The notes beneath the pieces were generated by a model that saw only the letters and a list, made by a program, of their open reading frames with translations, made no database searches and was not told the origin of the DNA. Position numbers and translations under genes: made by a program. From assembly GCF_004000435.1 (NCBI RefSeq), contig NZ_RBVZ01000001.1, positions 186,001-250,000 of the forward strand: a stretch of 64,000 nt of DNA, read 5' to 3'. Every line of letters starts with the position of its first letter. Position 1 is the stretch's first letter. Origin of the DNA: Alexandriicola marinus. GTDB taxonomy: Bacteria; Pseudomonadota; Alphaproteobacteria; Rhodobacterales; Rhodobacteraceae. Below are positions 9,922-18,462 of the stretch, piece after piece.

Positions 9922-10640
9922 CCGCGCTGCCTGTCTGCGAGAGCTGCGGGCAAGGGCGCGGCGCCAATCACCTGTACCCGCAATTCGGCCAGAAGCTTGC
10001 GGGTCATGGCCCGCTGGAAATCCTCGAAGCCGGCGGCGATCTCGACAAAGGCGCCGGGACCCCGGATCAGTTCGTCGCGGTAGTAGGGCACAAGATCGAG
10101 CCCGCCTTCGTCGGTGATGATCGCAAGCCCGTTCACGGTGACCCCATCGAGCGGAAAGAGGGCAAAGGCGCGGTCAGGCGCGACGCCCTCGTTGTTGATG
10201 CCGTCGCCCGAGACATCGATCGTCGCGGCATCGCAAACCGGGGCCTGCTCAAGCAGACGCGACGCAAAACCAAGGGCATCGCCGAGGGCCGTGGGCCTGT
10301 CGGCACGGGACCGTTTGGTGCCTTCGATCGCGCGGGCGATGTCTTCGAGGTCTTCGGCGCTCCGGATCAGTCGCCAGTTCGGGATCATCAGGGTCTGATC
10401 GCGCCGCCCGCTCCATTCAAAGACATGCAGGGCAACAGGGCGGGGGCTGGCGAGGAAGGCGTCCTGCACCTCCGGGTCCCGCAGCGCCGCTGCAAGGCCC
10501 CGCCGCTGGAGGCGGTCCTCCGCCCAGTCGACGGAGGATGAGACGTCAAGCGCCAGTATCAGCGCCAGACGGCAGGCCGCCAACGGCGCGGGCAGGGTCA
10601 GGCAGAACAGTGCCAGGGCAAGGCCGAACGCCCGCGCCAT
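9918..10640 (-). CDS. DUF1194 protein, exported, von Willebrand A-like (first of pair)
   Basis: 240 residues, paralogue of the next gene in the operon. A signal peptide (MARAFGLALALFCLTLPAPLAA) precedes the VWA-like domain with MIDAS residues D32, S34 and S36 (LDVSSSVD) and IDVSGDGINN. Both proteins end with a similar GPGAFVE...FxxAMTRKLLxEL block. Start ATG 10640 is only four bases beyond the gloA stop; an upstream in-frame extension runs inside gloA and lacks a signal peptide at its start, so it is not used. Confidence 0.87.
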   Translation of the reverse strand: MARAFGLALALFCLTLPAPLAACRLALILALDVSSSVDWAEDRLQRRGLAAALRDPEVQDAFLASPRPVALHVFEWSGRRDQTLMIPNWRLIRSAEDLEDIARAIEGTKRSRADRPTALGDALGFASRLLEQAPVCDAATIDVSGDGINNEGVAPDRAFALFPLDGVTVNGLAIITDEGGLDLVPYYRDELIRGPGAFVEIAAGFEDFQRAMTRKLLAELRVQVIGAAPLPAALADRQRG

Positions 10641-10644
10641 GCCC

Positions 10645-11073
10645 CTACCAGTGGCCCGTATTCTCCATCGAGGCCCAGGGTTCGGCGGGCGCGAGGCTGT
10701 CACCGTCCTGAAGAATCTCGATCGAGATGTTGTCGGGTGAACGGACGAATGCCATCCGGCCATCGCGCGGCGGCCGGTTGATCGTCACGCCCGCATCCAT
10801 GAGATGCTGGCAGGTCTCGTAGATATTGTCGACGCTATAGGCCAGGTGGCCGAAATGGCGGCTGTCCGAGGGCAGGCCGTCATCGCCATCCCAGTTATAG
10901 GTCAGCTCGACCGGGCACTCCTCCTGGCCCGGAGGGGCCATGAAGATCAGCGTGAAGCGTCCGCCCTCGTTCTCGCTGCGGCGGGTCTCCTTCAGGCCAA
11001 GAAGTTCATAAAAGGCCATGGATTTCTCCAGGTCCTTCACCCGAACCATGGTGTGCAGGTACTTGATCGGCAT
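10645..11073 (-). CDS. gloA: lactoylglutathione lyase (glyoxalase I)
   Basis: 142-residue cytoplasmic metalloenzyme that isomerises the methylglyoxal-glutathione hemithioacetal to S-lactoylglutathione. The four metal ligands of the family are visible: His in LHTMVRV, Glu in VELTYNW, His in HFGHLAYSV and Glu in ISIEILQDG. Length is as in bacterial short GloA. AGGAGG stands six bases before ATG 11073. It is the first gene of an operon with two DUF1194 genes, an association with no clear metabolic reason. Confidence 0.92.
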   Translation of the reverse strand: MPIKYLHTMVRVKDLEKSMAFYELLGLKETRRSENEGGRFTLIFMAPPGQEECPVELTYNWDGDDGLPSDSRHFGHLAYSVDNIYETCQHLMDAGVTINRPPRDGRMAFVRSPDNISIEILQDGDSLAPAEPWASMENTGHW

Positions 11074-11157
11074 TGGTTGCCTCCTCGTCGGGTTTGCGTT
11101 GATCGGAGGCAGAGTCTAGCGACGATCTCCGCGCCGTCCAGCCCCGAAGATCACAGC

Positions 11158-12537
11158 CTAGAACGTCGACCGAAGGCCCAACTCGACCCCGAATTCACCG
11201 ACCTCGAAGCGGCTGATGTTGCTGTCGGTCGTGCCGACATTCATGCGCACCAGCGGGGAAAAGCCTGCAAAACTGTAATCGGGGAAAAGCGCCGTGACAT
11301 TGCCGAACAGGCGCGTGTCCTCGCGACCATCCGGCACCAGGATGAAGCCCACAACGTAGTCGGGATAGTCGGTGTATTGCACCCCGACCGCACCGCTCAG
11401 CTGGACCGGGCCGAACTGCTCTGCCGGTGTATATCCCAGCTGAAACGTATAGCTGTTGTAGGTGTTGTTCACACTGTCGCTGTCGCGGCCCTGCCACGAC
11501 AGGGTCGCGCTGCCCTGCGATCCATCCGCCATCCGGGAAACGACCGATCCCGACAGGCTGAGAACCACGTCTTCGCGTGCGAAATCATCGGGTGCAAAGC
11601 GTTGCTCGGCATAGCCGGATCCGGTCAGGCTAAGTTCGGGAGTCAGGCGGAACGTCCGATCGAGACCAAGCCGAAGATAGCTATAGTCATATTCTGCTCC
11701 CGCCCAATATCCGCCGATATCGGCGTTGATCCCGAACAGGCCGTCCTCGACGACCTGATCGTGGGCGAACGAGAATTCGAGGCGTGCGGTCGAGAATTCC
11801 TCGATCTTGACGCCTTCATCCTCGATCGCCTGAAGCGACTCGCCCACGGGGATCGGGGCACGGGCATAGACGCGCGCAGAAACCGTCTGCCGAGACTCGC
11901 TGGTTTCGTTCAATCGGTAAGTCGTGCGCAGATCGGCAAGCGCCACAAAGCCCGTCAGCGCCTGCGCCGATGCCGACAGCACCCCGACGATCGGCACGCC
12001 GTCGATGTAATTCAGCTCGGAGGTAGCGCCGCCGTTGATATTCGTCGACGGCGAGAAGGAGAGTTGGACATTCGTCGACCAGGGATTGGCCCTGCGCACC
12101 TGCCTCGCGTCGTTGGTCGTCTCGGCCACATCCTCGGGCGTCGGCGCCACGATCAGGGCGCGACGCAGCCACAGCTCTGCAAGGGTAAAGCGGTCCTCGT
12201 TGACGGCGGCGAGGGCGGCGAGGCGGGCGGCCTGATACCTGCGCGATTTTGGTGCATCACTTCGGTAGACGCGGGCGGCGGATGTTCGGGCGGTCGCGAA
12301 ATCCCCCATCCGGAACGCCGCCTGCGACAGGATCGAAAGCGCGGCCATGTCATCCGAATTGCGCTCAAGGAGCGCTTCGGACAGGGCCCGGGCCTGTGCC
12401 CAATTGTTGTCGGCAAGAGACAGGGCCGCCAGTTCCCTGAGCCCCGCTGCATCGGTTCTGATCGTTTGGGCCGCCGCGGGAGCGGCGGCCAGCATAAGTG
12501 TCAGGGCAAGTCGCCCTGCAAAGCCCCCAGGAAACAT
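11158..12537 (-). CDS. Slam-like outer-membrane lipoprotein translocator (DUF560), T11SS candidate
   Basis: 459 residues: a signal peptide ending in AAAPAAAQ, an N-terminal helical TPR-like region (about residues 30-150), and a C-terminal beta-barrel with alternating aromatic strands ending in terminal Phe (GLRSTF), the outer-membrane insertion signal. This layout, TPR plus barrel, is that of Slam/DUF560 proteins of type XI secretion, which move lipoproteins or hemophores across the outer membrane. ATG 12537 lies seven bases past the stop of a TbpB-like lipoprotein, the usual kind of Slam cargo; a GTG at 12540 is a possible alternative start. Assignment is by architecture and context. Confidence 0.72.
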   Translation of the reverse strand: MFPGGFAGRLALTLMLAAAPAAAQTIRTDAAGLRELAALSLADNNWAQARALSEALLERNSDDMAALSILSQAAFRMGDFATARTSAARVYRSDAPKSRRYQAARLAALAAVNEDRFTLAELWLRRALIVAPTPEDVAETTNDARQVRRANPWSTNVQLSFSPSTNINGGATSELNYIDGVPIVGVLSASAQALTGFVALADLRTTYRLNETSESRQTVSARVYARAPIPVGESLQAIEDEGVKIEEFSTARLEFSFAHDQVVEDGLFGINADIGGYWAGAEYDYSYLRLGLDRTFRLTPELSLTGSGYAEQRFAPDDFAREDVVLSLSGSVVSRMADGSQGSATLSWQGRDSDSVNNTYNSYTFQLGYTPAEQFGPVQLSGAVGVQYTDYPDYVVGFILVPDGREDTRLFGNVTALFPDYSFAGFSPLVRMNVGTTDSNISRFEVGEFGVELGLRSTF

Positions 12538-12544
12538 CACACCT

Positions 12545-13600
12545 CTATTCGCGTACCAGGATGAAGCCGCCGGTTTCCTGTGCGGTCACGCCGCCGATAT
12601 CGGCTTCCATGACCACGATCCCCACGATCTCGTTCGCGTTGTCGCCACCGATGATGGCATAGTAGGTGCCGGATTCATAGGCTTCGAGGGAGCCGTCGGC
12701 GCCGACGGTGAAGCTTCCAAGCTCACCGGTCACCTCACCATTGGAGTCGAGAACACCGGGCTCGATCGCGAATTGCACGGACACGCCCAGATATTCGTCG
12801 ATCCCTTCTCCGATATTGAGCTGATTGCCGTCGATGTCGAAATACTGACGATCATAGATGATGCCCTTGACGGCGGACCCGTCGTTGAAATCCTCGAAAT
12901 CGACAGAGACATCCATCAGCCCGTTGACGTAGTGCAGGCCCCCCGCGCCATTGAAGACGCGCATGCCCGCATAGTCGCCGGTATAGAAGGCCTGTCCGCT
13001 GGTGGGCAGTTCGACTGCCCCGTTGCGGGTATAGACGAAACCGCCAAAGCCATATTGCGCATAAGACCCTGTCCGCACGATCGCGAACTGCGATTGCGGC
13101 AGGATCTCGCCGTTCACATCGACGGTATTGGCGCTGACGCCATAGATGGCGCGATATTCAAGCTGCTCGATCTGATCGCCTGTCGAACCGTCGTTGACCA
13201 CGCTGGAGGCCTCGTAGACGGCATAGACCGCGTCTCCGTTCTGGCTCAGCGTCGTGACGGCGTCGTCCCGCGTATAGATGTTGTCGCCGTCAAAGCCGAT
13301 GTTGTCGACGAAGAACGTATCGTCTGCGGCGTTGTAGGCCACCTCGGTGACATAGCCGCCGCCGTCTTCTTCGTTCAGGGTTTCGGTGCGGTAGATCGAA
13401 TCCGTCGAGGTCGGTGAATTGGTCCCGGGGGGCAGTTCCCTGTCCCCGTCGACGCCGAGATCCTCGTCTTCGGTCTCTTGTGCCTCTTCGGTCGTCTGTT
13501 CATCGGTGGTCTCGTCCTGCCCCTCGTTGAAGAACGGCTGGCCGTCGCCGCAGGCGGCGAGAAGTGCCAGAATGGAAATGGCGCCTAGTGTCCGGATCAT
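12545..13600 (-). CDS. TbpB-like beta-barrel lipoprotein, probable Slam cargo
   Basis: 351 residues. The N-terminal ILALLAAC is a lipobox, so the protein is a lipoprotein anchored at about Cys17. A Glu/Asp/Thr-rich linker (about residues 25-60) leads to a beta-rich domain. Near residues 215-270, GQAFYTGDYAGMRVF, GGLHYVNGLMDVSVDFED and AVKGIIYDRQYFD match the small C-terminal barrel of transferrin-binding protein B-like proteins. Start ATG 13600 has GAGG seven bases before it; the frame extends ten codons further but without a better site. First gene of the operon with the Slam-like protein. The ligand, if any, is unknown. Confidence 0.75.
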   Translation of the reverse strand: MIRTLGAISILALLAACGDGQPFFNEGQDETTDEQTTEEAQETEDEDLGVDGDRELPPGTNSPTSTDSIYRTETLNEEDGGGYVTEVAYNAADDTFFVDNIGFDGDNIYTRDDAVTTLSQNGDAVYAVYEASSVVNDGSTGDQIEQLEYRAIYGVSANTVDVNGEILPQSQFAIVRTGSYAQYGFGGFVYTRNGAVELPTSGQAFYTGDYAGMRVFNGAGGLHYVNGLMDVSVDFEDFNDGSAVKGIIYDRQYFDIDGNQLNIGEGIDEYLGVSVQFAIEPGVLDSNGEVTGELGSFTVGADGSLEAYESGTYYAIIGGDNANEIVGIVVMEADIGGVTAQETGGFILVRE

Positions 13601-13797
13601 GGTTTTGCCTCGTGCCCGCATTTTTTCCAAAACAATCGAAGTCAGCGCCGCTCAAGTCAATCGGAAAGGCTCACGCGCGGCGACAACCAGGACGATAGCG
13701 TTGCGAAAGTTCATCGGTGTGGCAAGAATATGGCGTTTTCCCGCCCCCCACTCGCAAGATATAGTGTGTGCGAGTCACATGAACCGAGGAGCAGCCC

Positions 13798-14703
13798 ATG
13801 TCCGTCACGCCCGAGCAGCAGGCCGAAATCGATGCCCTCCGGGCGCAGACCCGCCCCACCTTGCGCGCCGTCTCCGACGGGATGGAGGCGCATCTCTACA
13901 AGGCGATCCCCGTGCTCGACCACGGCTTCGTGCGGGTCATCGACTATATGGGCGACGATGCGGCCATCTGTCAGGCGGCGCGCGTCAGCTATGGCAAGGG
14001 CACCAAGTCGGTCCAGAACGACGAGGGGCTGATCCGCTACCTGATGCGGCACTGGCATTCGACCCCGTTCGAGATGTGCGAGGTCAAGCTGCATGTGAAA
14101 CTGCCGGTCTTCGTCGCGCGGCAATGGATCCGGCACCGCACCGCCAACGTGAACGAATATTCCGCCCGCTATTCGATCCTCGATCGCGAGTTCTATATTC
14201 CCGATCCCTCCCAGCTGGCCGCGCAATCGGTGATCAACAATCAGGGGAGGGGCGAGGCGCTCACGGGGGAGGAGGCCGCCCGCGTTCTGGCCTACCTCAA
14301 GGGCGACGCGGCGCAATGCTACGATCATTACGAGGAAATGATCTCACAGGAGGGTCAGCAGGGCCTCGCCCGCGAACTGGCCCGCATGAACCTGCCCGCC
14401 AACATCTATACCCAGTGGTACTGGAAGGTGGATTTGCACAACCTCTTCCACTTCCTGCGGTTGCGCGCGGATTCACACGCCCAATACGAAATCCGCGTCT
14501 ATGCCGAGGCGATCTGCGAGGTCGTGCGCGACTGGGTCCCCGCCGCCTATGGCGCCTTCGAGGACTACCGCATGGGTGGTGCGACGCTCTCGGGCAAGGC
14601 GCTGGAATGTATCCGCCGGATGCTCAAGGGCGAGGAGGTGACGCAGGAGACATCCGGCATGTCGAAAGGCGAGTGGCGGGAGTTTCAGGGGGTTATTTTA
14701 TGA
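13798..14703 (+). CDS. thyX: flavin-dependent thymidylate synthase
   Basis: 301-residue FAD enzyme methylating dUMP to dTMP with methylenetetrahydrofolate. The ThyX signature is [15 protein letters not shown] (residues 112-126), with HSTPFE (87-92) in the flavin/substrate region. GAGGAG lies six bases before ATG 13798. No thyA is seen in the window. The stop codon overlaps the start of an AT-rich ORF by ATGA, an unusual partner for thyX. Confidence 0.95.
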   Translation: MSVTPEQQAEIDALRAQTRPTLRAVSDGMEAHLYKAIPVLDHGFVRVIDYMGDDAAICQAARVSYGKGTKSVQNDEGLIRYLMRHWHSTPFEMCEVKLHVKLPVFVARQWIRHRTANVNEYSARYSILDREFYIPDPSQLAAQSVINNQGRGEALTGEEAARVLAYLKGDAAQCYDHYEEMISQEGQQGLARELARMNLPANIYTQWYWKVDLHNLFHFLRLRADSHAQYEIRVYAEAICEVVRDWVPAAYGAFEDYRMGGATLSGKALECIRRMLKGEEVTQETSGMSKGEWREFQGVIL

Positions 14704-15794
14704 ATGTAGAGTTTCTTTATGATATAGTTGAGATGCTCCTGAACGGAGAGAAGAAGTTCCCGATTGGTGAATCTATGGATGAGATGTCCCTATCGCTCGG
14801 ACGATTGGCATCGAATCCAGCCGATCAAGCCTCACAGACCTCGTTATCTGTAGCCATGTTGAGCCTTGAAGAGCATATCAATGCAAGGTCCATCACACTC
14901 CTGCCCGCTGAAGTGGACAGTATTTCACAGCTTGGGGGGCAGCGGTTTTTCACCAAGATTCTCCTTGAAGACGTTAGGAAAATGATCGCAGAAAACTCGC
15001 TGTCTCCTGTGGTTGCTAAGAAAGCGCTAGACGAATTGATTTCGGCTAGGCAGACTTTTATTTCGGAATTAGAAGCACTCAAGAGATCAATAGTCTACTT
15101 TGAACTTGAGGGGCGACATATCGACGATGATAAAGCTGGAGTCGGATTCAAGCTTCCTCGCAAAGTATTCTCCAACGATTTCGGTGAATTTCGCGATGAG
15201 TTGAAAACGTTTCACTTCATATTTGACTCCTTCTCGCTAATGACGAAAAAGGAGGTTGCTAGGCCCGAACTCGGGCCAATCTCTAGCAGTGATCCGCTAG
15301 TGTTTGCTATTCTGGATCCTGTCGTTGCAGCAAAAATCGCAGGTGCTGTGGCTTGGCTCCTGCATGTCTGGAAGAAGATCGAAGAGATACGCAAGCTTCG
15401 TGCGGAAACAGCAAAACTTCAAATGGACAGCTTGGTAACTGCTTTTGACGATGAGATAAAGAAAAAAATCAAGTCAGAGATAGATGAATACGCTGAAAGT
15501 ATTCTAAAAGAAGAAAAAAGTAAATCGGATCGGGAAATCTCAAGTAGGATTGTGAAATCCCTTAATCTACTTTTTCAGAGAGTCGAAAGAGGCGTGACTA
15601 TCGAACTAATGTTGCCGCCAAAGAAGGAAGATCTTAGCCAAAATGAGGACGAGGATGAATCGAAGCCGCAAACTGATACTGATTCCTCAATGACACGGTT
15701 GCGGGAGGTGGAGGTTGAACTCCGATTTCCAAGAGCAAATGATGTCCCGATCTTGGAGCTGGAGCAAGAAGACAATAGTCGGGCCAAATCCTAG
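14700..15794 (+). CDS. AT-rich ORF of unknown function, coiled-coil, likely acquired
   Basis: 364 residues; I do not recognise the family. Base and codon use is much more AT-rich than the genes around it (many AAA, GAA, ATA, TTA codons). The start overlaps the thyX stop (ATGA), giving translational coupling. Seen: a mostly helical N-terminal half; [12 protein letters not shown]; a hydrophobic or amphipathic stretch at about 199-224 ([20 protein letters not shown]) that could contact a membrane; a charged coiled coil from about 225 to 285 ([26 protein letters not shown]); and an acidic low-complexity tail near 310-330. No enzyme motif. Possibly a mobile or defence cargo gene, but nothing proves it. 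Confidence 0.6.
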   Translation: MNVEFLYDIVEMLLNGEKKFPIGESMDEMSLSLGRLASNPADQASQTSLSVAMLSLEEHINARSITLLPAEVDSISQLGGQRFFTKILLEDVRKMIAENSLSPVVAKKALDELISARQTFISELEALKRSIVYFELEGRHIDDDKAGVGFKLPRKVFSNDFGEFRDELKTFHFIFDSFSLMTKKEVARPELGPISSSDPLVFAILDPVVAAKIAGAVAWLLHVWKKIEEIRKLRAETAKLQMDSLVTAFDDEIKKKIKSEIDEYAESILKEEKSKSDREISSRIVKSLNLLFQRVERGVTIELMLPPKKEDLSQNEDEDESKPQTDTDSSMTRLREVEVELRFPRANDVPILELEQEDNSRAKS

Positions 15795-16134
15795 CAAGCC
15801 AAAACTTTCTTTTTTGCGCACCAAGCCCAACCACCTGCCGTGCCATCATCCATCCACCATGACTCATTCGTGAAGTGCCGCGCCTTACGTGTAATCGCGA
15901 TACAACCACCAAAACGGCCAACTCTCCGACCTTACTACAAACACTGTCTTGACGGTACTCTGTCAGCATTACGCGTCATGCCGGAGGAATGCTTTCAGCA
16001 GGGCGATGCGCGTCCGCCTGCTGTCTTGATTCCGCGCTTGGGAAACGGCTTGAAAGGGACGTGAAATTCAGAAGCGGCACCCGCCAAATTCCTGCCGCAC
16101 CTCCGCGCTATCCTCCCCCCACAGGGAGGTGCCC
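15795..16134. other. intergenic region after the AT-rich ORF
   Basis: 340 bases without a convincing gene. Composition shifts from AT-rich beside the ORF back towards the genomic level near 16080. A 74-codon open frame at 15840-16064 has no ribosome site or protein-like composition. No terminator hairpin, attachment repeat or transposase remnant was found; the right part carries the ribosome site GGAGG (16125-16129) of the next gene. Confidence 0.5.
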
Positions 16135-16359
16135 ATGTCAGGTGGTTTCAAGGCCAATCTCGCTCTGATCTTCTTCGTCGCGGCGGGGATCGTGATCATG
16201 GTCGTCTCGTTCGAGGGCACGCGCACGCCGGGCCTGTTCCACGAGGCCCCCAGCGCCGTGGGCGCCTTGCAGGAGAGGTTCGGACGGGTGCCCGTGGGCG
16301 CGGGCTTCATCGCGTTGGGGATCTATTCATGGTTTCACTGGCGGGGGCGATCCCGCTAG
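16135..16359 (+). CDS. small membrane protein, two TM segments
   Basis: 74 residues: hydrophobic ANLALIFFVAAGIVIMVV near the N-terminus and a second, shorter hydrophobic stretch PVGAGFIALGIYSWF near the C-terminus, separated by a 30-residue soluble loop. GGAGG stands five bases before ATG 16135; a GTG two codons earlier is less likely. The next gene starts ten bases after its stop on the same strand, so the two may be cotranscribed. Function unknown. Confidence 0.65.
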   Translation: MSGGFKANLALIFFVAAGIVIMVVSFEGTRTPGLFHEAPSAVGALQERFGRVPVGAGFIALGIYSWFHWRGRSR

Positions 16360-16368
16360 GCTCCTCCC

Positions 16369-16692
16369 ATGACACCGGAACAGAGATTGCACGCGCGGCT
16401 GGCAGAGCTGGGCGCCGAGGATGCGGCGGGGGCCGAGGGGCAGAAGACGGTCGAGCTGGACCAGCAATCGGTGTGCCGCCTGTCCCGGATGGATGCGCTT
16501 CAGAACCAGGCGATGGCGCAGGCGCAGGCCCGCAGGCGCGAGGCAGAGCGGCAAAAGGTGCGCGCAGCCCTCGCCCGGCTGGCCGAGGGCGATTACGGCT
16601 ATTGCACCGAATGCGGCGACGAGATCGCCCCGGCCCGGCTGGAGGCCGACCCGGCCATCGCGCGCTGCGCCGAGTGCATGGCCGCCCGCTAG
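16369..16692 (+). CDS. DksA/TraR family zinc-finger protein
   Basis: 107 residues: an N-terminal helical hairpin followed by a C4 zinc finger with C79-xx-C82 and C100-xx-C103. This is the DksA/TraR layout; such proteins bind the RNA polymerase secondary channel and modify transcription, sometimes with ppGpp. It is shorter than E. coli DksA (151) and the coiled-coil tip motif is weak (LSRMDA around 38-43), so it may be a non-canonical paralogue rather than the main DksA. Confidence 0.85.
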   Translation: MTPEQRLHARLAELGAEDAAGAEGQKTVELDQQSVCRLSRMDALQNQAMAQAQARRREAERQKVRAALARLAEGDYGYCTECGDEIAPARLEADPAIARCAECMAAR

Positions 16693-16748
16693 GACCGCAG
16701 AGGCCAAGCCCCCCGTTCAGGCTCCGCAACGTGGCGGGGAGCCGCAAG

Positions 16749-16768
16749 ATTGGCGGAAATCCGCCAAT
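16749..16768. terminator. hairpin between convergent dksA-like and cspA genes
   Basis: Nine-base perfect inverted repeat (ATTGGCGGA / TCCGCCAAT) with a two-base centre, located between the DksA-like stop (16692) and the cold-shock gene end (16781). Position suggests a bidirectional terminator; no long T run follows on either side. Confidence 0.5.
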
Positions 16769-16780
16769 ATGCGAGCGCGA

Positions 16781-16987
16781 TCAGGGTTTGCGGAGGTTCC
16801 CGGCCATCTGCCGTCCGTCCCGTCCGTCGATGAGATCGAATTCGATCGGCATGTCATCGGCAAGGCCAGTCAGCCCCGCCTGTTCGACGGCAGAGATATG
16901 GACGAAGATGTCCTTACCGCCGTCTTCGGGCGCGATGAACCCGTAACCCTTTGTGGTATTGAACCATTTCACGGTGCCTTTAGGCAT
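16781..16987 (-). CDS. cold-shock domain protein
   Basis: 68-residue single CSD protein binding single-stranded nucleic acid. RNP1 (KGYGFIAPE) and RNP2 (DIFVHIS) are intact, and the N-terminus MPKGTVKWFN is typical. An AAAGGA site lies eight bases before ATG 16987; an open frame further upstream is not needed. The 186-base region to the divergent ArsC-like gene may hold its 5' leader, often temperature-regulated in this family, but no structure was worked out. Confidence 0.93.
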   Translation of the reverse strand: MPKGTVKWFNTTKGYGFIAPEDGGKDIFVHISAVEQAGLTGLADDMPIEFDLIDGRDGRQMAGNLRKP

Positions 16988-17173
16988 GACCGCAATCCTT
17001 TCTGTCTTACCCGCGCGGCCGCGGATCATTCGGACCGGTGGGGCTGCCTCGGGAATGCGAGGTTTCGCCGCTCCGGCTTGTATGTCAGACACTAGTCCAC
17101 CAATTGAGAAAGGCGAATGACGGTTGCTCACAACCGCGCCATTGTGCAGGAAACGCTCAAAAAGGAGGCAAAG

Positions 17174-17500
17174 ATGCGGTTCTTCGGCTTGAAGACATGC
17201 GATACGTGTCGAAAGGCGCTTAAATCGCTGGGCGAGGCAGGGATCACGCCCGAGGTGATCGACGTGCGCGCCGACGGCGTCAGCGCCGAGGATCGCGCCG
17301 CGATGATCTCAGCTTTCGGCGACAAGGTGATCAACCGCGCCTCGACCACATGGCGCGGCCTGTCGGAGGACGAGAAGGCCGCGGATCCCGCCGACCTGAT
17401 CGCGGCCCATCCGACGCTGATCAAGCGGCCGGTGATCGAAACGAACGGCCAGTGGTTTCAGGGCTGGTCCAAATCCGTTCAGACCGAGATTCTCGGCTAG
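17174..17500 (+). CDS. ArsC/Spx/YffB family protein
   Basis: 108-residue thioredoxin-fold protein with a CxxC at residues 9-12 (KTCDTCRKA), then the family's KRPVIE motif near residue 87. The length fits ArsC/YffB-like proteins; it may reduce a thiol substrate rather than arsenate, since no ars genes are nearby. AGGAGG five bases before ATG 17174 sets the start, excluding an upstream in-frame ATG at 17117. A small membrane-protein gene follows 21 bases later on the same strand. Confidence 0.83.
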   Translation: MRFFGLKTCDTCRKALKSLGEAGITPEVIDVRADGVSAEDRAAMISAFGDKVINRASTTWRGLSEDEKAADPADLIAAHPTLIKRPVIETNGQWFQGWSKSVQTEILG

Positions 17501-17521
17501 CCCAGCAAGGGAGCAGAAAGA

Positions 17522-17887
17522 ATGCGCAACGCGGCACTCGTTCTGGGGATCATCGCCGGGATCTTTGGCATGATCGTGGGATTCGTGGGGTTCGGCTGGA
17601 CCGAGGTCCTGCGCGCCGAACCCGAAGCGGCCCGCTTTTTCGACGTGGGCAATCCCGGGCTGGTTCGGGCGGCGTCGGTCATCGGCCCGATCGCGGCCAT
17701 CGCCGGAGGCGCGATGGCAAAGGTCCGGGCGCTGTGGGGTGGCGTCCTACTCCTGATCTCCACCGGGCTGATGTATCTGGCCTTCGGCTTCAACGTGGCG
17801 ACGATGTTCCCGATCACCATGGCCGGGATCGGCGGTCTTCTGGCGATCGCCGCCGGAAAGCCGGACGAGCCCAAGGCGCATTTCTAG
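17522..17887 (+). CDS. small integral membrane protein
   Basis: 121 residues with about four hydrophobic segments (AALVLGIIAGIFGMIVGFVG; AASVIGPIAAIAGGAMA; ALWGGVLLLISTGLMYLAF; FPITMAGIGGLLAIAAG) and a charged C-terminal tail. No conserved catalytic motif; resembles DUF4064-like small membrane proteins. GGAG lies eight bases upstream. Likely cotranscribed with the ArsC-like gene and convergent with the DoxX gene, six bases away. Confidence 0.7.
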   Translation: MRNAALVLGIIAGIFGMIVGFVGFGWTEVLRAEPEAARFFDVGNPGLVRAASVIGPIAAIAGGAMAKVRALWGGVLLLISTGLMYLAFGFNVATMFPITMAGIGGLLAIAAGKPDEPKAHF

Positions 17888-17893
17888 GCCTGT

Positions 17894-18436
17894 TCAGTCC
17901 CCGGGCCGGCGGAACATCAGCCGGTCGAGTGACAGGGGGCCTGCCCCCTTGAGCACGAGGATCAGAAGCGCCAGCACCCAGAAGGCCCGCTGATCCACGA
18001 TCAACGCATCCGAGGCGCGATCGAACCAAGTGCCGATCGTCGCGGCATCGGCGGAATGGCCCACAATGTCGGTCAGGCTTTGCACCACGATGAAGCCGAT
18101 CATGCCGAGCGCCGCGAACCGTGTCAGAAGGCCCAGCAGGATCAGCGCGGGCAGGATGAATTCCGCGACGGTGCCGGCCACGACGACGGCCCAGTGATAA
18201 AAGCCGAACTGGCTGACGTCATAACCCACCGCTTCGAACCCGCGGGGGAATATCTGGATATAGGCGCCCGCATCGGGCTGCACGATCCCGAGGAGGCCGG
18301 GCCCCAGCTTGGTGGCCGCCGAGGCCCAGAAATACATCAGCAGAACGCCGGCGAAGACAAGACGGGCGAGCGTCGGCAGGATCGCTTCCCCCGACCGGTC
18401 GAGCCGGGCGGCGAAGCTGTGGGCGAGGGACATCAT
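17894..18436 (-). CDS. DoxX family membrane protein of the bufferin operon
   Basis: 180 residues with four predicted membrane helices (FAGVLLMYFWASAATKLG; WAVVVAGTVAEFILPALILL; AALGMIGFIVVQSLTDIVG; FWVLALLILVLKGAGPL), the DoxX pattern. It is the last gene of the operon bufA-bufB-bufC-doxX, 26 bases after bufC. DoxX-like proteins are recurrent partners in bufferin/gig clusters (GigT-like, BufD-like) where they are thought to supply a redox or membrane function; the exact role is unknown. Confidence 0.82.
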   Translation of the reverse strand: MMSLAHSFAARLDRSGEAILPTLARLVFAGVLLMYFWASAATKLGPGLLGIVQPDAGAYIQIFPRGFEAVGYDVSQFGFYHWAVVVAGTVAEFILPALILLGLLTRFAALGMIGFIVVQSLTDIVGHSADAATIGTWFDRASDALIVDQRAFWVLALLILVLKGAGPLSLDRLMFRRPGD

Positions 18437-18462
18437 GTCAGGGGCCTTTCGGTATCTGGGCG

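Noticed and set aside
15840-16064. Small ORF in the gap after the AT-rich gene
   Set aside because: No ribosome site and no protein-like pattern; treated as intergenic.
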